Source of the DNA: an uncultured Lachnospiraceae bacterium
GTDB taxonomy: Bacteria > Bacillota_A > Clostridia > Lachnospirales > Lachnospiraceae
DNA length: 38,244 nt
Assembly: GCA_910585355.1 (NCBI GenBank)
Contig: CAJUDN010000013.1
Coordinates: forward strand, 15,035 to 53,278
Direction: 5' to 3'
This document shows, in pieces, positions 16,792 through 24,932 of the stretch. The notes beneath the pieces are model-generated. The model did not search any database. It was given only the letters and a program-made list of their open reading frames with translations, and had not been told where the DNA came from. Made by a program: the position numbers and the translations under genes. The first letter of the stretch is position 1; each line of letters starts with the position of its first letter.

Positions 16792-17792
16792 CTGATTTGA
16801 AAGGAATAAATGGTATTGCGTTTTGTCTGAATGATGAAAGACTGAATGAGAAGTTCATACTTTGTAAGAGCAATCTGAAGGACAGTGCGAAATATGAACT
16901 AAATACAGATACCGTTCTTTTAGATTCTTTCCATTCTGCGACGATAGAAGGTGCCAGGACAACAATTGAAAGTGTAAAAAAGTCTATCAATGCACCAAAA
17001 AGCAAGAGTGATCTTATGGTAATAAATACTATGAAGGCTCTTGATAAGGTCTATGCCGGTTTTCGTATTGATGACAGCAGTATAAGAGAATTATGGAATA
17101 TCGTTGTAGATGGCGTATGTGAAAATACAGGCGTAATCGGCAAAAAATACAGAAATGGTGAGGTTTACATTTCTTCTCTGGAAAGGATTGTGCATACACC
17201 TGCACCGTATACAGAAATTGACTTCTATATGTCGTCTCTATTTGAATTTATGAATCATGCAGATTTGGATGCCATATATAAGAGCATCCTGTCGCATTTC
17301 TATTTTGTTTATATTCATCCCTTTTGCGATGGAAATGGCAGAACAGCCAGAATCCTGCAGAATTATTGTTTGTATCAGGGTGGTTATGAAGGGGTGAGGA
17401 AGATTCGGATTTCGCAGTCTGTTAATATGCATTTAGGAACTTATTATAAAGTTCTGGAAAGTGCAGAAAAACCTGTGGTATCAGATAATCACCTGATGCT
17501 TGACCTGACTACGTTTACGGATTATATGCTTGACCGGATAATTGAAGCCTGTAATTTATCAGAAAAGAAACAATATGGTTTAAGTGAACAGGAGAGAGGA
17601 CTGCTGACCAGAATGTCAAAACGGGGAATCGGTGCAGAAATTACAGTAGCCAATGCAGCAGTAGTCATGGATGTCAGCTTAGACGCGGCTGAAAAAATAT
17701 TGAATGAGTTAACACAAAAGCAGTATCTGTTTAAGACAGAGGCAGATGGAAAAAATAAAAATCTTTATAAATTGCTGATTCTTATCTCATAG
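16779..17792 (+). CDS. Fic family protein, class II (AMPylase or deAMPylase)
   Basis: Fic enzymes usually transfer AMP to hydroxyl side chains of target proteins. The catalytic motif HPFCDGNGR is complete at 180-188, with a following helix. The N-terminal inhibitory motif S53-x-x-x-E57-G58 (SATIEG) marks class II, where the glutamate blocks the ATP site until released. Residues 255-337 look like a winged-helix C-terminal domain (LSEQERGLLTRMSKR..). At 337 residues it is in the usual range for Fic proteins with an N-terminal helical domain. The ATG lies inside the end of the upstream acidic gene (13-base overlap). No FicA/phd-type antitoxin is seen, in keeping with built-in inhibition. Lower G+C and the eroded neighbours suggest accessory DNA. 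Confidence 0.9.
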   Translation: MHYITDLKGINGIAFCLNDERLNEKFILCKSNLKDSAKYELNTDTVLLDSFHSATIEGARTTIESVKKSINAPKSKSDLMVINTMKALDKVYAGFRIDDSSIRELWNIVVDGVCENTGVIGKKYRNGEVYISSLERIVHTPAPYTEIDFYMSSLFEFMNHADLDAIYKSILSHFYFVYIHPFCDGNGRTARILQNYCLYQGGYEGVRKIRISQSVNMHLGTYYKVLESAEKPVVSDNHLMLDLTTFTDYMLDRIIEACNLSEKKQYGLSEQERGLLTRMSKRGIGAEITVANAAVVMDVSLDAAEKILNELTQKQYLFKTEADGKNKNLYKLLILIS

Positions 17793-17882
17793 TGGAGAAA
17801 AAAAGCGGTAATTGCAGGTTTCTCATTCATATGTCCCCATTGCCTGTATGCCAGTGGTTTCAGGCAATTACTTCCGGGAAAC

Positions 17883-17910
17883 TTGACATCCTGTCTTTTA
17901 CAGGTAAAAT
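17883..17910 (+). promoter_or_regulatory. Promoter with a palindrome in its spacer
   Basis: TTGACA (17883-17888) and TAAAAT (17905-17910), 16 bases apart. The spacer holds CCTGTCTTTTACAGG (17890-17904), an inverted repeat with 5-bp arms placed like a repressor operator. It should drive the following membrane protein gene. Confidence 0.6.
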
Positions 17911-17952
17911 AGACTTAAAAACATGCACCTTAAAATAAACGGAGGATGTAAA

Positions 17953-18789
17953 TTGAAAAATAACCAAAGATGGAAAAATTTTTGCAGGGCTGTTACAGCG
18001 GAGCTTAAGGAACACAGGAGTACATTTCTTATTTATACGGGACTTCGCTTGCTGGTGACGATTATATTTATCATGCAGCTTTTTAACCGAAATTATGAGA
18101 GTGCGTTTTTATGCGTGCTGACGCTGGCGCTGATGATACTTCCCAGCGTCGTTCAGGTGACCTTCCGTGTGGAACTTCCTACGCTTTTGGAAATCATTAT
18201 TCTAATTTTTATTTTTGCGGCGGAGATTCTTGGGGAGATCCGTTCATTTTATATGCAGTTTCCCTATTGGGATACCATCCTCCATACCATAAATGGCTTT
18301 TTGTGCGCTGCCGTGGGATTTTCTCTGGTGGATATTATGAACCGGCAGAGCCGGGTAAAATTTGACTTATCGCCGCTTTTTATGGCTGTGGTGGCTTTTT
18401 GCTTTTCCATGACCATCGGCGTACTGTGGGAATTTTTTGAGTTTGGGATGGACATGCTTTTCGGTCTGGACATGCAGAAAGATACTATTGTACATACCAT
18501 TTCTTCCACACTGCTGGACCCGGCCTTAAAAAACAACTGTGTTTCCATTACGGAAATCCATGAAGTGGTGCTGGACGGGCGGACGCTTTCTATTGATGGA
18601 TATCTGGATATCGGACTCATTGATACTATGTGCGATCTGATCGTGAATTTTATTGGGGCGTTGACCTTTTCTTTTATGGGATATTTTTACATAAAATATC
18701 AGAATCATAAAAGCCTTGTGGAGGGCCTGATTCCGGAGCCCTGGTCAGAAGAGAAACAGGCGGCTTACCAGAAAAGCAAGAAGCAATAA
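17953..18789 (+). CDS. DUF2238-like integral membrane protein
   Basis: With the TTG at 17953 (GGAGGA 7 bases upstream) the protein has 278 residues. An ATG 30 bases earlier lacks a ribosome site. About six hydrophobic segments lie between residues 20 and 250. The pattern FPYWDTILHTINGFLCAAVGFSLVDIMNR, the membrane-embedded GVLWEFFEFGMDMLFG and a late LDIGLIDTMCDLIVNFIGA resemble the DUF2238 (YjdF-like) family, where conserved Asp, His and Glu lie in membrane helices. Function is unknown. It has its own promoter with a possible operator and no strong terminator after it. Confidence 0.7.
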   Translation: MKNNQRWKNFCRAVTAELKEHRSTFLIYTGLRLLVTIIFIMQLFNRNYESAFLCVLTLALMILPSVVQVTFRVELPTLLEIIILIFIFAAEILGEIRSFYMQFPYWDTILHTINGFLCAAVGFSLVDIMNRQSRVKFDLSPLFMAVVAFCFSMTIGVLWEFFEFGMDMLFGLDMQKDTIVHTISSTLLDPALKNNCVSITEIHEVVLDGRTLSIDGYLDIGLIDTMCDLIVNFIGALTFSFMGYFYIKYQNHKSLVEGLIPEPWSEEKQAAYQKSKKQ

Positions 18790-18873
18790 TCAGTGACAAA
18801 TGTAATGGCCCAAAGTGAGGGATGGCATCTGCCCTTTGGCCGGGATGTGAGATATAATTACAGTATCAAAAAC

Positions 18874-18904
18874 GTTACAGTTCGAATATTCTCTGAACTG
18901 TTGC
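18874..18904. repeat. GTAACAGTTC-type palindrome, copy 2
   Basis: GTTACAGTTC (18874-18883) and GAACTGTTGC (18895-18904) form a 7-bp core palindrome with an 11-base loop. An ATGGCCCAAAG motif lies about 70 bases upstream, as at copy 1. The palindrome sits 30 bases before the next gene's start. Confidence 0.5.
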
Positions 18905-18934
18905 ACAAAAACATCTTCGGAAAGGGGAATGGCT

Positions 18935-20527
18935 ATGAGATTTATCGTTATGATAACACTTTATGGGGCGGCGGTTCTGGGGCTTGCCATATATTTCGCG
19001 GTGATGGGAATTGCGAAAGTGTGCGGCGGGAAGACAAAGGAAAAATCTGAAGTATGCAGTGGGAAGACAGAGGGAAGTTCCGGCGACCGGGATGTTGTAA
19101 ATACCATCGCCCTTGTGGCGGGCGCTGCCTTTGTGATTCTGGCAGGCTGCATCTTTGCCACTACTACCTGGAGGCGGGTGGGAAGCTTTGAAAAGATCGC
19201 GCTTGTGGCAGCCTTTGCGGCAGCATCGTTTCTGGCCGGATGGGCAGCGGACGAAAAGCTCCATATCCGGAAAACAGCCATGGTCTGCCACTTTTTAGGA
19301 TCCGTATTCGTATTTTTGCTGGCAGTGGCCGCAGGGTACTTCCATATGCTGGGACCAGTTTTTACCTTTGGAGGAGACGGCTGGTGGTGCGTTTTAGGAC
19401 TGGGCTTCATGGGATTTCTGGGAGGTCTTGGGGCAGGTGTCTTCCGGTTCAAAAGCGATGTCTATGAAAAAGTACTGTTCCTTTCCTTCCAGGCAGGCAC
19501 CATCTTCCTTGGGGGATGCTGCACAATGGTCTTCTGGGATGAACTTCTGGGTATGGGCGACTTTCATGTGGAAACTGTGATCTTTGGGATAGTGTGCCTC
19601 TTTGTGATGGCGGTGGGAAACGGCTGGCTGGTTCTGAAAAAGAGACAGGAATGGGCTATGATTATGACTGCCCTCTCGGCAGCGGGACTTGTCCATTATA
19701 TGGTGATTTTTCTGCCGGTTTCCATGGAAAACCAGTTTTTCTTCATGGCGGTTCTTATGACCATATGCTTTTTGGCGCTTAAAACTTTCTGCGGCATAGC
19801 GGCGGAAATCATTTGCAGCCTGGCTCTTCTGGCGGATACAGGAATGCTGGCTCTTTTGGAGCTCTTTGGACCGGGCCATTCTTTAGATGAAATCAGGCTT
19901 TTGGCGGCGCTTCTTATGCTGGGATCTGTGCTGTGGGTATGGGGAAAAAGAGTTTCCCCCATAAAGCCGTTGATTCCCTTTGTTATGTGGTATCTGGTGA
20001 TTCCGGTGAGGGCGCTGGTGGGAGAGGTTACGCCCTGGATGCCGGATCTGATGTGGTTTGTATTCTTTTATGTGGGAGGCCTGACCGTCTGGGAGCTTTT
20101 AAAAAGAGAGCCCTGGGAGCCTGCGATTCTTGCCATCGGCGGACTTTCCCTCTATTTTGAAACGCTGGCGGAGGCGTCCGGCTGGGAGGCGGCCTGGGCA
20201 GTTCTTCTGGGACTTTACGGGTGCAAAAAGGCCTTTGACGGCAGGGAAAAAATCACATGGGCCATCGTCGCGGTTTTGACGCTGGAGAGCCTGTTTGCAG
20301 GCGGTCTTGCCAATGCGCTGATTTTGGAAGGCGTCTGTTTTATCCTCTATTTTCTGGCGCACAAGAAGGAAAACAGGCGGTTGGCAAAGGGGTCCGGAAT
20401 TCTCATGGTTCTCATTGCAATTTATGTGATGAAGGATTTCTGGATGGACCTTGCATGGTGGGTATACCTGCTTTGCGCCGGAATCGGCCTCATGGTGTTT
20501 GCGGCCGTGCGGGAGAAAAAGAACTAA
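18935..20527 (+). CDS. Large multi-pass membrane protein of unknown function
   Basis: About 530 residues, nearly all hydrophobic, with roughly 14-16 predicted membrane segments by eye, separated by short loops rich in Lys, Glu and Gly. The second ATG (18935) is preferred because AAAGGGG is at normal spacing; the first (18929) is too close to it. A short hydrophilic loop near residues 30-50 follows the first helix. No catalytic motif is evident. The overall look resembles DUF2157/DUF2339-type bacterial membrane proteins, but I cannot assign it. It is followed by the split hairpin repeat and then a two-component system. Confidence 0.75.
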   Translation: MRFIVMITLYGAAVLGLAIYFAVMGIAKVCGGKTKEKSEVCSGKTEGSSGDRDVVNTIALVAGAAFVILAGCIFATTTWRRVGSFEKIALVAAFAAASFLAGWAADEKLHIRKTAMVCHFLGSVFVFLLAVAAGYFHMLGPVFTFGGDGWWCVLGLGFMGFLGGLGAGVFRFKSDVYEKVLFLSFQAGTIFLGGCCTMVFWDELLGMGDFHVETVIFGIVCLFVMAVGNGWLVLKKRQEWAMIMTALSAAGLVHYMVIFLPVSMENQFFFMAVLMTICFLALKTFCGIAAEIICSLALLADTGMLALLELFGPGHSLDEIRLLAALLMLGSVLWVWGKRVSPIKPLIPFVMWYLVIPVRALVGEVTPWMPDLMWFVFFYVGGLTVWELLKREPWEPAILAIGGLSLYFETLAEASGWEAAWAVLLGLYGCKKAFDGREKITWAIVAVLTLESLFAGGLANALILEGVCFILYFLAHKKENRRLAKGSGILMVLIAIYVMKDFWMDLAWWVYLLCAGIGLMVFAAVREKKN

Positions 20528-20546
20528 TTATGTCGCTGCTCATAGG

Positions 20547-20761
20547 GCATCTTCCTGCCAGCCTTAGAGCGTGTCTGAAAATTAAAAAATGCACAAAATC
20601 TGTCGAGAAATAGTACAAAAATGCTCGTAAAACTTGGGTGAGCATGTGTTTAAAAGCGATATAACGGGCCGACTATAGCACTATTTTTGTCAGTTTTCGG
20701 CATATTGACAAGAAACTGATAATTTTCAGACACACTCTAGGACGGACAAGAAGCATCGGGC
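20547..20761 (-). repeat. CTTCTTG hairpin repeat interrupted by a MITE
   Basis: GCATCTTCCTGCCAGCCT (20547-20564) and GGACGGACAAGAAGCATCGGGC (20740-20761) are the two halves of the hairpin that is tandemly repeated at 35.2-35.4 kb, here inverted. Removing 20567-20737 and one TA restores it. Read on the - strand, 12 of 13 stem positions pair, three of them by G-U. Confidence 0.7.
20567..20737. mobile_element. 171-bp MITE-like element with TA target duplication
   Basis: Terminal inverted repeats GAGCGTGTCTGAAAATTA (20567-20584) and TAATTTTCAGACACACTC (20720-20737) match at 17 of 18 positions. A TA flanks each end (20565-20566, 20738-20739), as expected for Tc1/mariner/IS630-type insertion. No reading frame inside could encode a transposase. 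It is inserted in the loop of a hairpin repeat. Confidence 0.75.
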
Positions 20762-20800
20762 GGACGGTTACTTAATTTGTCGGGCAGTGCGGAGGGATAT

Positions 20801-22555
20801 ATGGGAGGATTTCTGCTTCAGATTACCTATCTTTGTACCATCGGTTGTTCTGTTTATACATCGGGATGGCTGCTTCTTAAGGCGGGAAGAAATAAGGAAA
20901 CTCTGGCACTGGCTGCGTGTCAGGCCCTGGTGATCATTTGGTGTGTCCCTCTGTTGTTTTCCGAATTCCTCACTGCCAGGACAATGAAATATGTGGCCTA
21001 TGGAATTTCTTACGCCGGAATCAGTTTTATCGGCCCGGCCTGGCTGGAGTTTTCTTTCAGATATTGTAAAAAAGATCCGGGCCCCTTCATAAGGCGTCTG
21101 CTTTTTGGAATCTCCATTTTCAATTATGCCATGTTCCTGACCAATGAAAACCATAATCTGTTTTACTGGCAGTTCGAAGTGGAAACGGTGAAATACGGCC
21201 CTGTCTTTTATTTCCATATGCTTTTTACATATGTGTGCGTAGTGGGAGGAATGGCAGTGGTATTCCGGGAATTTATTAAGAGGAGGGTGGAGGTTAAGCA
21301 TCTGGCAGTGATCTGCCTGGCCGGGGCCATTCCTCTGTGCTTTAACGGCCTTTATCTTTCCGGCGTGGTGAAGTCCGGTTTTGATCTTACGCCTCCGGCA
21401 TTTGCCTGGTCCAGCTTTTTAATGCTTATCGCCGTTTTCCGGTATGACTTTCTGGATGTGAACGCCATGGCTTTTGAGCATATTTTTGACTCCATCGCCG
21501 AAGGCGTTCTGGTGTACGACCGAAGAGGGAGGCTGACCTACCATAACCAGGCGGCCGAGAGATGGATTGGTCTTGGGGAAAACGAGGACATGGAGTCTGT
21601 GAACAAAAAACTGAGGGCCATGGGATTTTCAGGACTGCTCCCAGACGGGGGAGAGCGGGAGAAGCAGGAAGAGAGGGAGAATCAGGAAGAGCGGGAGGAC
21701 CCGAAAAAGCGGGAATTTCGGAAAAAGCGGAAACTCGGGGAAGAACCGGGGGCCTCGAAAGCGGCGGAGGCCCTGCAGGGAGACGGGACCAGGCTCCGTA
21801 TGAAACAGTACCAGTATAAAAATTCCAGGGGACAGACGGAAGCCACGGCCGTGATTGTAACGGATGTGAGCGAGTTCTACCTGGCTCTTAAAAATAAGGA
21901 AGAGCTGGAGTTTTCTGAGAGGCGTCTGGCAGTGGAACAGGAAAGGAACCGTATTGCACAGGAGGTCCATGACACTACAGGCCATACGCTCACCATGATA
22001 CAGTCTCTGCTCAGGCTGATGCGTACTCAGATGAAAGAATTGACGCCGCAGGCGGGTGTCGGGCCTTCGCCGAATGACACAATATATGAATATATGGCTC
22101 AGGCCCAGGAACTGGTGACAGGGGGAATTCGTGAACTGCGTTGTTCCATCAATGAAATGCGCCGGGAAAAGGAAATCACGGTGACAGGAACCGTGGAGGA
22201 CCTGGCGGGGCGCGTGAAAGAAATCCCGGTGGAGGTGGAAATCCAGGGGGAAGACTGCCAGGCCTATACCTGTCTGGCTCCTGTGGTTTATGGGATTTTG
22301 CGGGAGGCCATCACCAACTGCTTAAAATACGCAGAGGCATCCCGCATGGACGTGATCGTGAAATTTGAGAGGGATTTCCTGAAGCTGTTTATTTTTGACG
22401 ATGGACGCGGGTGCGAGAATATCCGGGAAAACAACGGAATCCGGGGAATCCGTGAGCGAACGGAAAAAGCAGGCGGGACCGTCAGGTTTTTTTCCACGGA
22501 GGGAGAAGGATTCCAGATTTATCTGAGTCTTCCGGTAAAGGAGCAGAAAACATGA
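20801..22555 (+). CDS. Membrane sensor histidine kinase, NarL-type (HisKA_3)
   Basis: Sensor of a two-component system. It has 584 residues from ATG 20801 (GGAGGG upstream); a TTG at 20777 is less likely. Residues 5-225 hold seven membrane helices, like the histidine-kinase 7TM sensor domain. A PAS-like region (about 230-350) follows, interrupted near 280-320 by a highly charged Glu/Arg/Lys low-complexity insert. The dimerisation/phospho-acceptor segment is RIAQEVHDTTGHTL with H390, typical of HisKA_3. The ATPase domain (about 480-580) shows REAITNCLKYAEA and the G-boxes DDGRGCENIREN and GIRGIRER. Its last codon overlaps the response regulator's ATG by four bases. The signal is unknown. Confidence 0.92.
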   Translation: MGGFLLQITYLCTIGCSVYTSGWLLLKAGRNKETLALAACQALVIIWCVPLLFSEFLTARTMKYVAYGISYAGISFIGPAWLEFSFRYCKKDPGPFIRRLLFGISIFNYAMFLTNENHNLFYWQFEVETVKYGPVFYFHMLFTYVCVVGGMAVVFREFIKRRVEVKHLAVICLAGAIPLCFNGLYLSGVVKSGFDLTPPAFAWSSFLMLIAVFRYDFLDVNAMAFEHIFDSIAEGVLVYDRRGRLTYHNQAAERWIGLGENEDMESVNKKLRAMGFSGLLPDGGEREKQEERENQEEREDPKKREFRKKRKLGEEPGASKAAEALQGDGTRLRMKQYQYKNSRGQTEATAVIVTDVSEFYLALKNKEELEFSERRLAVEQERNRIAQEVHDTTGHTLTMIQSLLRLMRTQMKELTPQAGVGPSPNDTIYEYMAQAQELVTGGIRELRCSINEMRREKEITVTGTVEDLAGRVKEIPVEVEIQGEDCQAYTCLAPVVYGILREAITNCLKYAEASRMDVIVKFERDFLKLFIFDDGRGCENIRENNGIRGIRERTEKAGGTVRFFSTEGEGFQIYLSLPVKEQKT

Positions 22556-23214
22556 TAAAAGTTGTAATTGCAGACGATATCCAGATATTAAGGCAGGGAC
22601 TTAAGGCGATTTTAAGCCAGGATCCGGAAATTTCAGTGACCGGCCTTGCCGCGGACGGAAAGGAAGCCTTTGAGCTGTGCCGGAAAGAACGGCCGGATGT
22701 GGTTCTTATGGACATGCGGATGCCGGGATATGACGGAAGCTGGGGGATCGAAAAAATAAAGGGACAGTTCCCGGAGATTAAGGTACTGGTGCTGACCACA
22801 TTTGACGATACTGAGACTGTGGAGGCCGCAGTGGGAAAGGGAGCTGACGGATATATTTTAAAGGAAATGGAAGATGAAAAGGTGATCCAGTCCGTGAAAG
22901 CAGTCTGCATGGGCGTTCGGGTGTTTGGCGGCAGCGTGTTTGACGGAATGAGAAAGCAGATGACGGCTTTGGAAAAAAGAAAGCCGGAAAGGGACCGGAA
23001 AACAGAAGAAAAGATCGGGACGATTACGGAACGGGAACGCGACATCATGGGCCTTGTGGCCAGGGGAATGGATAACAAAGAGATCGCGGCAGAGCTTTTT
23101 CTGGCGGAGGGCACAGTCCGAAACCACATTTCCAGAATCCTGGAAAAACTGGAGCTTAAAGACCGGACCCAGCTCGCGGTTTTTACAGTCAAAAACCGCC
23201 TGGACGAAGAATAA
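22552..23214 (+). CDS. NarL/FixJ-type response regulator
   Basis: Partner of the upstream kinase (ATGA overlap, hence coupled translation). The 220 residues comprise a receiver domain (1-120) with D8-D9, phospho-acceptor D54 in VVLMDMRMP, T/S at VLTTF and K104 in YILKEM, followed by a linker rich in Arg/Lys/Glu. The LuxR-type helix-turn-helix (about 150-215) contains ITERERDIMGLVARGMDNKEIAAELFLAEGTVRNHISRILEKL. Targets are unknown; response regulators of this class often control nearby transporters or stress genes, but the flanking membrane protein is only a guess. The stop codon is immediately followed by the end of the convergent SDR gene, with no terminator between them. Confidence 0.94.
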   Translation: MIKVVIADDIQILRQGLKAILSQDPEISVTGLAADGKEAFELCRKERPDVVLMDMRMPGYDGSWGIEKIKGQFPEIKVLVLTTFDDTETVEAAVGKGADGYILKEMEDEKVIQSVKAVCMGVRVFGGSVFDGMRKQMTALEKRKPERDRKTEEKIGTITERERDIMGLVARGMDNKEIAAELFLAEGTVRNHISRILEKLELKDRTQLAVFTVKNRLDEE

Positions 23215-23928
23215 CTAAATATCAGAAGAAAGAGACCAGCCGCAGTCTCCTGTGTAAATCATCTGCTTTGTCATACCGCCGTCAATGCAGATGTTTTCTC
23301 CTGTGATGAAGCCAGCCTTTTCCGAACAGAGGAAAAGTGCCATATTGGCAATGTCCATGGGATTTCCCACACGGCCTGCCGGATGCTGGAATGCGTCCGG
23401 GCCGGAATATTCCTTAAAGTCTGTGTCAATCCATCCGGGGGAGATGGAATTAACCCGTACAGAGCCGGAGAAGCTGACAGCCAGTGCATGGGTCAAAGCG
23501 GCAATTCCACCCTTTGCGGCGGTATAGCTTTCTGTCTGGGGCTGGCTCATACGGTCTCTGGAAGAGGAAATATTTAAGATGGAAGCGCCGGGAGCAAAGT
23601 GGGGACGGAAGAGCTTGGACAAATAAAAAGGAGCCGTTACACCCACCAGAAGAGCGTAATTGAATTCCTCATAAGAACAGGAATCGATTCCCTTCATCTG
23701 CGGCAGGGCATTGTTGACGAGAACGTCCACGTGTCCGTAATTGGAAATCACGCGGGAGGCAAAGTCCTCCAGCACCTCCCTGCGGGAAATGTCTCCCATA
23801 TAATAATCATTTGGCAGAAGATCGATGGTGCATACGAATGCGCCGCTTTTTTTGAATTCGCCTGCGATGGTTTTTCCGATTCCTTTGGCACCTCCGGTCA
23901 CAACCACAATTTTGTCCTTAAAATTCAT
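23215..23928 (-). CDS. SDR family NAD(P)-dependent oxidoreductase
   Basis: Classical short-chain dehydrogenase/reductase of 237 residues. The nucleotide-binding motif TGGAKGIG is at 11-18, the NNA motif at 72-74, catalytic S near 121-122 and Y135-x-x-x-K139 (YTAAK). The D/L after beta-2 (CTIDLLP) favours NAD over NADP. The substrate is unknown. The start is preceded by CAGGAGGTACGG. It is 12 bases downstream of the DtxR-type regulator gene on the same strand, so the two likely form an operon. It ends back to back with the two-component system. Confidence 0.9.
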   Translation of the reverse strand: MNFKDKIVVVTGGAKGIGKTIAGEFKKSGAFVCTIDLLPNDYYMGDISRREVLEDFASRVISNYGHVDVLVNNALPQMKGIDSCSYEEFNYALLVGVTAPFYLSKLFRPHFAPGASILNISSSRDRMSQPQTESYTAAKGGIAALTHALAVSFSGSVRVNSISPGWIDTDFKEYSGPDAFQHPAGRVGNPMDIANMALFLCSEKAGFITGENICIDGGMTKQMIYTGDCGWSLSSDI

Positions 23929-23940
23929 CCGTACCTCCTG

Positions 23941-24315
23941 TTATTTTCCGGTTTCACTCTTGATATGGGCTTTGATGGCAGCAAAACTTTTGGCGCTGAT
24001 CACGTGCTCGATGCGGCAGGCGTCCTCAGTGGCCGTTTCCTTGTCAACGCCTAACTTCATAAGCCAGTCAGACAGAGCCGTATGACGCTCGTAGATAGTT
24101 TCTGCAATTTTATGTCCGGATTCGGTCAGGGTGATATGGCCGTTTTCATCCACAAGAATGTATCCGTTTGTTCTTAAATTTTTCATAGCAACGCTGACAC
24201 TGGGTTTTGAGAATCTCAGTTCGTTGGCGATATCAATGGAGCGGACATAGGGCTTTTCCTGTCCCAAAATGAGAATGGTTTCTAAATAGTTTTCTGCAGA
24301 TTCCTGAATTTTCAA
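23941..24315 (-). CDS. DtxR family metal-dependent regulator, probably iron-responsive
   Basis: A 124-residue repressor with N-terminal winged helix (1-65, ENYLETILILG...RFSKPSVSVAMKNLRTNGYI) and a metal-binding dimerisation domain. It lacks the C-terminal SH3 domain, as in MntR-size proteins. The ligand cluster reads E97-D-A-C100-R-I-E103-H104 with H78; the Cys corresponds to the DtxR/IdeR ligand rather than the MntR glutamate, which favours iron sensing (family inference). The start is a TTG at 24315 behind GGGGG. A good 18-bp DtxR-like palindrome lies about 100 bases away in the promoter of the divergent DUF2325 gene. This regulator probably controls that promoter and perhaps itself. Confidence 0.9.
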   Translation of the reverse strand: MKIQESAENYLETILILGQEKPYVRSIDIANELRFSKPSVSVAMKNLRTNGYILVDENGHITLTESGHKIAETIYERHTALSDWLMKLGVDKETATEDACRIEHVISAKSFAAIKAHIKSETGK

Positions 24316-24405
24316 TCAGATACCCCCTATTACAAGTAGAAGTCAATTAGTTTTAGTATAACACAACCTAGAATTACGGTCAAATTTAAAGTTAAAAAAA
24401 TGGTC

Positions 24406-24435
24406 TTGACAAAATTAGTTAGTATATGCTAACTT
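24406..24435 (+). promoter_or_regulatory. Promoter with DtxR-like operator
   Basis: TTGACA (24406-24411) and an extended -10 (TG-C-TAACTT, 24427-24435) flank and overlap a perfect-arm palindrome AGTTAG-TATATG-CTAACT (24417-24434). The arms resemble known DtxR/IdeR/Fur-type iron boxes with TTAG/CTAA halves. A weaker TTAATTTACACTAATTAA lies just downstream. Binding there would block polymerase. Confidence 0.65.
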
Positions 24436-24521
24436 ATAAAAGTGAGTTAATTTACACTAATTAAAACGGGAAAATTTGCTGTATGGAAGCAAAAATAAAC
24501 AGACCAGGAGGGAATCGGCAT

Positions 24522-24932
24522 ATGAGCGTTATTATCATTGGAGGACATGACCGTATGGTTAGACAGTATAAGGAAATCTGCCAGAATCATAAGTATAAGG
24601 CAAAAGTATTTACCCAGATGAAAACAGGATTGGATAAACAAATCGGATGTCCGGATTTGCTGATTCTGTTTACCGGCACTGTATCGCGCAAAATGATCCG
24701 CTGTGTCCTGGATAACGTAGATAAGCAGAAAACCAGCGTGGTCCGCTGCCACACCAGCGGCCGGAATGCACTGGAAGACATTCTAAAAAACATTGTTCCT
24801 GATGATATTGTGCGTCCCGGCGAGGGAGAGGGATTAAAAGAAGGTCTGGATGAATTTCTGTCTGATAAAGCGGTATTGTCTGGTGGGACGTCCTTTGCCT
24901 TCCTGTTTCTGAGATTCAATCTCTTCGATTAG
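24522..24932 (+). CDS. DUF2325 domain protein
   Basis: From ATG 24522 (AGGAGGGA 8 bases upstream) the protein has 136 residues. The first 100 are a typical DUF2325 domain: MSVIIIGGHDRMVRQYKEIC, then the conserved CPDLLILFTGTVSRKM and RCHTSGRNALEDIL. Such small proteins are often found beside ferrous iron transport genes (family knowledge), and here the promoter carries a DtxR-like operator, so iron-dependent expression is likely. The last 33 codons (24834-24932) lie antisense to the 3' end of the next gene and have an unusual Phe/Leu-rich sequence, which suggests an original stop was lost or the two genes were pushed together. Biochemical function unknown. Confidence 0.85.
   Translation: MSVIIIGGHDRMVRQYKEICQNHKYKAKVFTQMKTGLDKQIGCPDLLILFTGTVSRKMIRCVLDNVDKQKTSVVRCHTSGRNALEDILKNIVPDDIVRPGEGEGLKEGLDEFLSDKAVLSGGTSFAFLFLRFNLFD

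Noticed and set aside
18793..19050. Open frame across the second palindrome into the large membrane protein gene.
   Set aside because: It overlaps the true gene in another frame and has no ribosome site.
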